Assembly (NCBI GenBank): GCA_001599715.1
Contig: BCHU01000011.1
Coordinates: forward strand, 1 to 64,000
Direction: 5' to 3'
DNA: 64,000 nt
From: Phaeotremella fagi
Taxonomy: Eukaryota; Basidiomycota; Tremellomycetes; Tremellales; Phaeotremellaceae
The notes beneath the pieces are model-generated. The model ran no database searches and was not told where the DNA came from. It saw nothing but the letters and a program-made list of their open reading frames with translations. The translations under genes were made by a program, and so were the position numbers. This document shows, in pieces, positions 34,009 to 43,182 of this stretch. Positions within the stretch are counted from its first letter, which is position 1. Every line of letters starts with the position of its first letter.

Positions 34009-35812
34009 ATGCTTAAACCAATCGATTCTGCTACTCGAGAAATCAAATCACTTGATGGACTTTGGAAATTCGTTCCAGATTCCGATTCACTCACTTCACC
34101 ATGGTCTTCGAAACTCCCAGGGAATCTAGAATGTCCCGTTCCAGCCTCGTACAACGATCTTTATCTTCATCCAACACTACGTGAACACGTCGGTAAAGTG
34201 TGGTATCAACGTAAAGTTAGAATCCCATCCAGTTGGTCAGGACGTGTTTATATCCGTTTCGATGCTGCAACACACGAGGGAGAAGTTTATGTTAACGACA
34301 AATTAGTTACGAAACATGTTGGAGGTTACACACCGTTCGAAGCTGACTTATCTGATGTTACTCCTGGGTCCGAGGTCAGGATTACGGTTGGGGTTAACAA
34401 CATTCTGACTAATGAGACCATACCCCCAGGACAGGTGGTTGACAACGATTTGGGTCAGAAGCAACAAAAGTACTGGCATGATTTCTTCAATTACGCCGGT
34501 TTGGCTAGATCTGTTAGATTGTGTTGTGCTCCAGAAACGCGTGTTGAAGATATCACCATAAAAACAGACGTCGAAGGAAAGACTGGGAAAGTTGGTTACG
34601 AAATCAAAAGTATAGGTGACGCTAAGGTCCAGATCGATCTTCTTGACACTGAGGACAAAGTCGTTGCATCTGGTTCATCTCTCAACGGTACACTTTCTGT
34701 CCCCAACGCAACCCTCTGGCAACCAGGAAACGCTTACCTCTACACACTCCGTGTTCGACTCAATTCCACCAAACTCTTAGATGAATACACCCTACCCGTC
34801 GGTATTCGAACGATCAAAGTCTCTGGCACTCAATTCCTTATCAACGGTTCTCCATTCTATTTCAAAGGTTTCGGTCGTCACGAAGACACCCCTATCAAGG
34901 GAAAAGGTCATGACGATTCTTGGATGGTACACGATTTCGAGTTGATGAAATGGTGCAACGCAAATTCATTCCGTACTTCCCATTACCCCTACGCGGAGGA
35001 TGTACTCGAATACGCTGATAGACAAGGATGGGTGGTGATCAACGAGACAGGGGCTGTTGGACTTAACATGAATCTCGCTGGTGGTTTATTCGGTACAGCT
35101 CCCAAACTCACGTTCTCACCTGAATGCATCAACGACAACACCCAAACTACCCATGCACAAGCTATCAGAGAACTCATCGAGCGAGACAAGAACCACCCAT
35201 GTGTCGTTATGTGGAGTATCACCAATGAACCAGATTCAGGAGAAGACGGTGCCAGACCCTATTTCGAACCATTGGTAAAACTCACCAAGGAACTCGATCC
35301 AACACGACCAGTCACTTATGCCAACATGATGAAAGCCGATCACGACCATGATAAAATCGCTGATCTATTCGATGTCATCGGTATAAACAGGTATTACGGT
35401 TGGTACACTCATACAGGTGATTTGGCGTCAGCAGAAGCAGCATTAGAAAAGGAATTACATGGCTGGGAGAAATACGGTAAACCTCTGGTGATCCTTGAAT
35501 ACGGTGCGGACACGGTCTCAGGTTTACATTCACTCCATGGTCAACCATGGTCCGAAGAGTATCAATCTGATCTACTCGAAATGTATCACAGAGTGTTTGA
35601 TCGCGTTGATGCAGTTGTTGGGGAGCAGGTTTGGGTAAGTACCTCTTTGATCGATTAAGCAGTAACTGATCCAGCTATAGAACTTTGCGGATTTCTCTAC
35701 GAGTTATGGTATTTTCAGAGTTGATGGGAATCGAAAAGGTATCTTCAGTAGGGATAGGAAACCAAAGACTGCTGCTCATACTTTGAGAAAGAGATGGGGA
35801 TCGAAGGAGTAG
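34009..35812 (+). CDS. GH2 beta-glucuronidase (UidA-like)
   Basis: Retaining exo-beta-D-glucuronidase cleaving glucuronosides to glucuronate. Start at 34009 ([17 protein letters not shown]). Order: sugar-binding beta domain ([26 protein letters not shown]), immunoglobulin-like domain, then the TIM barrel with [40 protein letters not shown], acid/base Glu407 in [21 protein letters not shown] and nucleophile Glu497 in [15 protein letters not shown]. After the only intron (35635-35680) come [20 protein letters not shown] and [16 protein letters not shown]. The NRK in GNRKG is the NxK motif known to read the uronic-acid carboxylate, which separates this from beta-galactosidases. About 585 residues, close to E. 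coli UidA. No signal peptide, so cytosolic: its substrate must be imported. Nearly intronless, unlike neighbours. Confidence 0.93.
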
Positions 35813-36837
35813 GTGGTGATGTGTACTTGTACTGTATCGTTATGAATCCTCTGCCACAGTGTAATCGCCGTCATCAACAAAGCCAACTTGATCTCTTATC
35901 TCTTCTTCTCATTGTTCTTTCTTTCCTTCTTTCATCAGTCAATTTAAATCGAATTCCGCCTCCATCATCAGCAATCCTACCTCATGACTATCAGATATAT
36001 AATCACTCATCACCTCGTTATCAATATCGAAGGAAGTCGATGATGGAAAACGTTGATGTGATGAAGAATACTTCTTCCTTCCCATCAGGTCCTCCCACCA
36101 TGATCAGTTCTTGATGTGTTTCTACACTCGCGAATCCCTTCATATCGGTTCTTCGTGATGTCACTACATACATAGGAGGTACACTGTCCTTTATGATGGA
36201 TATATCGTCTGATCCCCGTTGGGGAAGGTTAATGCTACAAGTGAGACAGGGACGCGTTGGTGATTGGTGACAGGTGAGTTTTCCCACGATATTGTTTGTT
36301 GACATTTCTCAGGAATACCTAGCATGACCTCCTTCACTACCAAGCCTTCATTGCGAACCCAGACCCCCAACACCTCTGAACGATAACCATCGTAATCCAT
36401 TCCCAACTTCACTCCGCCACCCACCCCACCCCCTGATCCCCGATGATTCGATGACAGATGTCTTCGATAGGGGATCCAAGGGCAGATCTCTTGGGTTATG
36501 GTCAAGCTTTTCATAGGTCTAAAGTCTTGATCATGGTTAATACGGTTATTTTTGCAGAGGTTGATAAGAAATCAAGTCTGTTATCTCGGGGGCGCAACAT
36601 CAATTCAAGTTGGCCCTTATCTCGTTCTCGTCTTAGTTGCACTGGATTACAAGAAGTAGTCAGTGTTTTTAGCGTTAAGTATATCTTTAGGTCTCTCGTG
36701 GTAGGTTCGGTTCTGATTGTCCCAGATGTAAACTAACCTCCCACCCTCAGACCATTCGATTGAGCAACAATCGTTTATCGTCTTCCCCACCTAACACACT
36801 GAAGAAGTATGTTACGGTTCTAAGTTCTCCTTACTGA
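35813..36837. other. Unassigned stretch with coding-like minus-strand segments
   Basis: No confident gene. On the minus strand two overlapping frames look partly protein-like: LGMDYDGYRSEVLGVWVRNE at about 36300-36440 and VPPMYVVTSRRTDMKGFASV at about 36120-36200. I could not join them into a model with a start and stop, and no family is recognised. They may be exons of a small unknown gene or remnants of one. Confidence 0.3.
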
Positions 36838-37101
36838 ATAAGTAATGGTTTATGGTTTCACGCCTGGTACGGTGTGATCTCAAAGTCACGGTTTTACATC
36901 GAATACGCTGTAATATCAAAATCAAGGTTCTACATCGATTACGGGGTGTATTATCTAGTTCTGGCATATGATCCGAAGGGGGTCATGTGTGTCGTTCTCA
37001 TGTTCACGTTACTGAACATGTCCACGAATGAAAATCGTCATGTCATTAGATATAATGGCACGTTGGTAAATCTAGCTTGCCTAGGTGTTACGTCAAGGTA
37101 A
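36838..37101 (+). other. Open frame with 36-nt in-frame tandem repeat
   Basis: Two 36-nt units (36874-36909 and 36910-36945) encode ISKSRFYIEYA and ISKSRFYIDYG. They differ at about eight bases, mostly third positions, so that only two residues change. The frame stays open to a TAA at 37099, but has no ATG start upstream of the repeat, and I recognise no family. Could be an exon of an unrecognised gene or a decayed one. Confidence 0.3.
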
Positions 37102-37586
37102 CATCTGGTGCGGTCAGCCTAAGTGGCTTATAAAACAAAAACATTCCTTCTTCTTCTATCCGCCTCCCCCCTCGTCATTCGACTTGGTCCACCCTTTCAC
37201 CTCCATCCTACATCGTCGGTCCAGATTAAGGTCGACCACTATAACCAAACTTTGTGAGTTAACCGTCCGTGATAACGTTCGTGATCATGACTGACATTGA
37301 ATTTAGGCGCCTTAGGACTGGTCATCCATGGTAACATGTGTAGCACGTAGTTCGTTGACGGTCAAATACCCCTTACTATGTATGGTGTATCTGGTGATAT
37401 CGTCCATCTTAGCTTGCATCAGCGATCTAAGCAACATTTTCAACAGCCTCTCCTTTCATCAGTCTTTTAGCTACAATATTACAGTATCACTTGATCCCAC
37501 TTAATCGAATTACCTTTTTCCCCGGACGTCGTTTCCATCCCCTCTCCCTTCACTAACAACTTCTTCATCCATCTCATCGTCACTCT
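37102..37586. other. Intergenic, no gene seen
   Basis: About 485 bp with pyrimidine-rich tracts and no coding exon or RNA gene recognised. Confidence 0.5.
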
Positions 37587-38252
37587 CTACATAAGACAGA
37601 AATATTGTTCGTCCCCTGCCCCATAAGTGATTGTTGGATTAGGTGGAGATTCGAATCTAGGAAAAAACAAATTACTAGTGCCTCTAAGACCTTCATCGTT
37701 GTGCAACCACGGAACTTCTGGAAGGCTACTTATCTGGTGAAAGAAGCTTTCGAGTTTCTTCTCATCGGTGCATGTGAGACCAATAAAAGAGCCGATTTCG
37801 GAGGGAACCCCTTCTTGATTAATCCCTTCAACTACCTCACCCAGCGAGTCTAAACAGTATCCCATGGTTGATTGCAGATCGTACGAAGCATCATCTCCTC
37901 CCGTAGCATCTTCGAGCGTTTCAAACAAATTTCTTTTGAAGCTCTTTTGAATCTTCTCGTATGCTTCTTGAACATCTGGGTTAGTATCATCTAAAGTAGT
38001 AAATAGACAAAAACCTTTCATAGCAGTTCTTTGAATGTTGACATAATCTTTCGGACCACCAATGGAGGAGATGAAGGGGATATATACAAAGTGATGGCCT
38101 GTTTCCCCTCTTTCAGCTGATTCTTTTTGTTGATAGTCTAAGAAATTCTTGAAAGCGTTGTCTAAGATACTTTGGGAAGCTAGTTGAAGTATCGAGACTT
38201 GATAATCACCGTATTCAGTCGATGTTTGAGGTTGAATAGGGTTGTTGGACAT
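37587..38252 (-). CDS. Hypothetical protein, single exon
   Basis: Uninterrupted frame of 221 residues from the ATG at 38252 (MSNNPIQPQTSTEYGDYQ; an in-frame ATG at 38357 lies in sequence of poorer coding character). It is acidic, lacks signal peptide and membrane segments, and contains YIPFISSIGGPKDYVNIQRT, GFCLFTTLDDTNPDVQEAYE and a C-terminus ending GDEQYFCLM. I do not recognise the family. The last four residues FCLM do not form a CaaX box, because the Cys is at the third-last position. First of several small orphan genes in this stretch. Confidence 0.55.
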   Translation of the reverse strand: MSNNPIQPQTSTEYGDYQVSILQLASQSILDNAFKNFLDYQQKESAERGETGHHFVYIPFISSIGGPKDYVNIQRTAMKGFCLFTTLDDTNPDVQEAYEKIQKSFKRNLFETLEDATGGDDASYDLQSTMGYCLDSLGEVVEGINQEGVPSEIGSFIGLTCTDEKKLESFFHQISSLPEVPWLHNDEGLRGTSNLFFPRFESPPNPTITYGAGDEQYFCLM

Positions 38253-38925
38253 TGTGTTGAGGTAAAAATAATAAGAAAAGGGAAGAAAAGGTTTCTTGAA
38301 AGAATAAAGACCTGGGTGAAAATGCCAGGAAGACTTGGTCTTCTCGATGTCATGCAAGAGACATTATCGGGCAATTTGTATGACAAAGGAGACTTCAATA
38401 CGATGACGCTACTTCAATTGAATATGCCGATGCTGTGCAACAAAATTACAGTACGAGTACATCTACGACACCCCCTCTTCGTCCAATTCTGTCGTCGTCC
38501 AATGCCACTTCCTTCTTTGTGTAGTTTCACCGACGTAATGTCAATTTTGGACAAGCAGAGAAATGGTAAAGAAGAGGGACCGTATTCATGACCATATCAA
38601 CTGAAGGGGACAATCTGAGAGGACTTCTCTAGGTCGCTCCACAGTGAAGGCGTTGACGGTGCTGGTGAAAGGACTACTGTACCATCGGGTTAATCAAACA
38701 AATCGGGAAATATAATCGTTTTTTGTGTTACGAGGCAAAATTCATCTCTTTCATGTGAACGTATACTCCGCTCAGTAGCAATGTACGTGGAGTGAAAATT
38801 TGGCACCATCGTAAGTAAAATGGACGTTCAAACACCATGTCTCATCATTAATACTGAATATACAATACCGGACCTCCTCCGCCCACTTATTTGACTTTAT
38901 TCTAACCGAGAACCTCCAAAGACGT
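38253..38925. other. Intergenic; possible 3' exon of the next gene
   Basis: A minus-strand frame at 38772-38900 (DETWCLNVHFTYDGAKF) looks coding and could be a last exon of the gene at 38926-39240 after an intron near 38900-38930. I could not decide. Nothing else is seen. Confidence 0.35.
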
Positions 38926-39240
38926 CTAATAAGTTTCTCGACTGCCAGTATTCTTCTTAATGATATCCTCCATAATTCTTTTACCTTCTTCGTGAGTTGT
39001 TTCGAGTTTATACCAAACTGTACCACTTCTTCGATCGTTCTCGATCTTACTTTCTGTGGCATAAAGCTTGTCTCGATCATCTTCACTACAGTATTTTTTA
39101 GGCTGATGGTACTCCCAATTGTTTGAGGCTGATGAGACGATTGACCATATTTTCGTAGCAGATCCTACGGATGTGAGGTTACCGCAGTAAGAACACGAGA
39201 AACCGATGGTTGAGAGACTGTTTGTGCTTTGAGTTGACAT
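38926..39240 (-). CDS. Small Cys-containing hypothetical protein
   Basis: 104 codons from the ATG at 39240 (MSTQSTNSLSTIGFSCSYCG). CSYCGN is a zinc-knuckle-like CxxCG, but only one pair of Cys is visible nearby, with a further single Cys in PKKYCSEDD. The rest is charged and helical (ETTHEEGKRIMEDIIKKN). No membrane segment, family not recognised. The 3' end is uncertain: a downstream exon at 38772-38900 is possible. Confidence 0.45.
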   Translation of the reverse strand: MSTQSTNSLSTIGFSCSYCGNLTSVGSATKIWSIVSSASNNWEYHQPKKYCSEDDRDKLYATESKIENDRRSGTVWYKLETTHEEGKRIMEDIIKKNTGSRETY

Positions 39241-40077
39241 TTGGGGGATATTGTATAAGTGTGAATTTATTTGTTAGTTTCACAACGGAAGAGAGATATT
39301 ACAATTCTTCAGCTCATTATGCAAGTTCTAAATTGCCTTCTTTTGCAAATGTCTTTTCTTGTTTGTGTCAGAATAGCGAATGAAAAGGAGAAAGCGAGGT
39401 GCGATCCTTTCTCTGTTGATACCAACGGAAGGCTACATAGTTCATGGCAAGATGACAAAATAGACCATGTGCTCTGTTATCAAAGATTATTTTCCATTCA
39501 CGAAAATCTGAAATGAGGACAAAAGATCTTTCGCAGTTATTTCTAGGTTGTTCGATCACTATATCGATGACGGTATCGCACGATATCGTCATAATCATTT
39601 CTGATTGTGGTTTCTTCTATGCCACTCGAAAAAGAGGACAGTTCCGTTACTGCTGTCGCACGATAAGTGATGTCCTTTCTTTTCACACAACCACCAAAGA
39701 CTTTCAGCCACAAAAGCGAAGCGGGCTTCAACCGCATTGCACAGAATCAGACAAGAAACTGAGTCTGAAGACCTGAATACTGTAGTCAACACAGATCACC
39801 ATGTCACTCAATAAATATTGTACATTGCCATTACCGTTACGTTTTTGCAAACGCGATCGTTGGGTCAGGAATCATTGAGATTCCAAATTGGGATGATATT
39901 CGTTTCCATATCTCAAAGGAAAGGAGCAATGACGATATTCACAAATCCTTTGTTACTGTTCAAGTTGGAATGTTCGGACTTCCAAAGCAGAGAAATAAAA
40001 CTTCCAACACTTCAATGTAGTTACTCTACATTCTACATCCATTTCCAACATCTCCTCAAAGCAAGAAAACTCCAAAC
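39241..40077. other. Intergenic, no gene seen
   Basis: About 840 bp between divergent small orphan genes. Overlapping open frames on both strands around 39270-39790 are each without features and have inconsistent codon use, so I do not call a gene. Confidence 0.45.
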
Positions 40078-40724
40078 ATGTCTAGTAACGACACTAACAC
40101 TATCCAAGACGAAGAAAATCTCTATCTTGAGGATTGCCTCTTCTGTAACGCCTCCGCAGAAGATACTGAGCATTTTCCAAACTTGGAGGAGGTTACATAT
40201 AATGGTCGAAAATACAAGTTGTTTGATGATTAGTAAGTTTCACTTGACCTTATGGGGCACGGGCTGATCATCACAGCAAACCTAAGGCTGATGTTCACAA
40301 ACTACTCATCCCGACAGCACACGTCCGTAAGCTCTTACAGATTATAATTTCTAACGATCAATAGTTTCAAATATTGGAGATGCCACCAAAGAAAAAAATA
40401 GCTCAATGTGTAAGTTGAAGTCATCTGAGCGTACTGACCAAAAAAGTGAAGGATATGAAGACCTTCGGTAAAGAAAATTTCCCAATGGCGAAAATATTTT
40501 TTCACTCGTGGTACTCACTGAAACATCTCCACATGCATATTCTGGATGGAGAAGAAACATGGCTATCGAGGCTTACGAATCATATTTCCACTCACAAAGA
40601 TGGGAGCAAAGGGTTTTCAAACGCCGTTAGCGCAGAGCAAGCTTGGAGGATCGTTGAGAGTGGAGGACGGGTTACTTTATGGGGCTGTAAGATTCAGTCC
40701 ACTGTAGATAGTAGTGAGTCGTGA
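40078..40724 (+). CDS. Orphan small protein, tandem paralog A
   Basis: Four exons from ATG 40078. Exon 1 has LYLEDCLFCNASAEDTEHF and VTYNGRKYKLFDD; the intron opens inside a TAG-like TA|GTAAGT and exon 2 continues YKPKADVHKLLIPTA; exon 3 is short (SNIGDATKEKNSSM); exon 4 ends with GSKGFSNAVSAEQAWRIVES and GGRVTLWGCKIQ. Intron positions and several motifs match the next gene (41083-41662), so the two arose by tandem duplication. One CxxC pair near the N-terminus; no membrane segment. Family not recognised. Confidence 0.55.
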
Positions 40725-41082
40725 AGGGTTGTAGGTATCTATGTGTGTTATTGCAAAGAGATGTAGTATTTGCTTGACGATAGTCATACAGTCCTTGTAG
40801 ATCTCGGTCGTTAGCCTTGATTGCCTATTCCCAAAGCGCCTCATAGACAAATACTCAGTGTGCTCATCGTATCAAGAGTATGGCCATTGGCAAAATGCTT
40901 CTAAGCCACATCTTCTTAATAAAAGGAAAGCTAAAATGAAAGGAACCTTTGAATAGACAGGGAACTCCCTTGTTGACATGAATGATGTAACAAATGCGGA
41001 CTTTTGTTGATACAAAGGATTTCTAACACTTTATAGACAGGGATTATTTGCCAATAGTCTCTTTTTCATTCAAACATACAAC
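40725..41082. promoter_or_regulatory. Intergenic / promoter between the tandem paralogs
   Basis: 358 bp, no coding exon seen. Presumably 3' UTR of paralog A and promoter of paralog B. Confidence 0.4.
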
Positions 41083-41662
41083 ATGTCTGTTAACCCAACC
41101 AACACCATCAACCACGAGCACAACGAGTCCGAGAACGATTGTGTCTTCTGCAAAGAATCTGTTGAGGATACTTCCAGCTCTTCAGGAATTGAAGAAGTCA
41201 CTAAGAATGGTCGTACATACGTCCTGTCTGGCAGCTAGTAAGTTCAAGGACGACATCACAGCTCATTGCCAGTTATGGTAGAACCGTTGCTGAGATCAAC
41301 AAACTCGTTATTTCCAAGACAGACATGCGTAAGTCGTAAGAGCGTTTTATTTCACGCTGACAAGAAACAGTAACTGGAGTCGGTGAGGCAAAACAAGAAC
41401 ACACTCAGATGAGTAAGTCCATTCCATTGACCTTTTTATTGACTTGACAGTGAAGGATATCGATGAGATCATCAAAGAACGCTGGCCTGGGGCGAATCTC
41501 AAAGATAGTTCTTTGTATCGTGGTTCTGATCTCGAGAAAGAAAGCAGAGGTTGGTCGAACTTCGTATCTACAAAGCCAGCTTGGCAAACCACTGAAAGTG
41601 GGCCAACTTTCTTCTTGGGGTGCTCCTATCAAATCAACCTAGATAAGTCAGAAGGCCGTTAG
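41083..41662 (+). CDS. Orphan small protein, tandem paralog B
   Basis: Four exons from ATG 41083 (MSVNPTNTINHEHNES). Matches paralog A in order: NDCVFCKESVEDTSS, VTKNGRTYVLSGS, a first intron opening at the same TA|GTAAG position, VAEINKLVISKTDM, the short exon VTGVGEAKQEHTQM, then VKDIDEIIKERWPGANL and RGWSNFVSTKPAWQTTESGP, ending LDKSEGR. The conserved pieces are the N-terminal CxxC, EVT.NGR.Y, S/GxGxA, VKD and FS/WSN.VS...AW...ESG. That pattern of conservation shows both copies are real genes under constraint. Function unknown. Confidence 0.58.
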
Positions 41663-41926
41663 GAGGTAGATATTCTGAGCTTGTACAACTCAGTATACCC
41701 TTGGTGAGTGAATGTAGTATCTGTGAGACCCGTCTTCTCGTACAATTCTCGTACAAGTACTATACAAAATCCCTACTCATTTGCCAATGCCCAAAGTGCC
41801 ACACGGACGCGTTGATTTGTTGATTGAATTGAAATGTATGGAGGGGGAAGGTCTTTTTGTTCTTCATCTACTTTTAACATCAATTTATTTCAATATCAAC
41901 TGGAACGTACAGCCATCAACATCGCC

Positions 41927-42953
41927 ATGTCAGTCCAGATCCAACCCACCCAACCCCGACCTCGAAAACCTCTATCTCAATTACCACTTTCCTTGTTCAT
42001 TCCTCACAACTACCCTTCCCCAAAATCACTACCCAACAAAAGAGGACCACCATCACCATCATCACCACATAAAATCTATCCATCCAACCTATCAACCACT
42101 CACGACGATGGTGCTATCACAGTCTCACCCAAAATACGTAAAGTCTCACGAGAGAATGGGGAAACTGTTAGGAAGAGGGAACGAGATATTGTAACGCCAA
42201 AAGCTAGGGCGTTGCTTGAAAGGGATGATATGGGAATTGGGAAGAGTCCAGCGAGAAGATTATTCACTGACGAGGTAGAGAGGTGGGTTATCTTATAGAT
42301 TCAGTGCTGACATTTATAGTCCTAGATCGAAACCAGATGGAAAATCAGAACTCGCTCCATCACCTCCAATCGTCTCCTCCCCAACATCTTGTACCGCTCT
42401 ACCTCCCAGTTCTCTGTCATCACCCACATCATCTCGACGTGCCGCCATCGACACAATCCCCATTGATATTCCCACCCATCGAACCTCACTCCTAGATTGT
42501 GGGTTCATCATCTACTGTGACCCCCCACAATCAAAAGCACCAGCAACACCCATCTCCAAACCATCCAGAAGTGAACCCACCGCCACCCAACCCATCTCCT
42601 CCCAACCCCCACCAGTCTTCGACGACGAAGAAATCGACACTGAAAACATCCCCCCAAATATCCTAGCCAACACACCCAAGAAATATTCAAATTCACCTAG
42701 CAGTTCAACCTCCTCAGCCTCGAGATATCTGGATGATGAAGATCTCTCACCTGGATATGGGTCGGGTCGAAGACGTTCAAAGACACTTGAAAGGTCTCGA
42801 TTAGGTTTGGAATCGATTTTACGTGGTGATGTTTCACCGGATGTTAGTTTTGAGGAGGAGGGGGAGTTGACTCCTGGCCGTCAGCCTCCTGTCTTTGGGA
42901 AGGGTAAGGGCCAGGGCAAGGAGAGGATGGTTGAGGAGATGGATTTGGCTTAG
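41927..42953 (+). CDS. Low-complexity Ser/Pro-rich hypothetical protein
   Basis: Two exons joined at the intron near 42281-42319. Start at 41927 (MSVQIQPTQPRPRKPLSQ). The protein is Ser/Pro-rich and probably largely disordered, about 330 residues, with several minimal CDK-type SP/TP sites (VTPKARALL, GKSPARRLF) and a conserved-looking KARALLERDDMGIGKSPARR block followed by the RRLF cyclin-docking-like sequence. Later DDEEIDTENIPPNIL and ASRYLDDEDLSPGYG, then a tail of basic and acidic runs to the stop at 42951-42953. It resembles cell-cycle regulators in style, but no family is recognised and the motifs are too short for a call. Confidence 0.6.
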
Positions 42954-43182
42954 TGTTGTCTGACTGTTGGTCCCTTGGTTCTTGTAGATAATCAGTCTCT
43001 TGTATATTGACCTTCTCTTGTGAGTTATTTTGAATGTTCTATATACTGTCCATACCTTCAACATCGATCCCTATTGTATATTGACGTCTCAATTGACATA
43101 TGTATTCATTATCATGTACATAATCACGATCATCTCTGTGTCATGATATTACTAGTTTTACAATGATCCTCCAACTGGGCTA

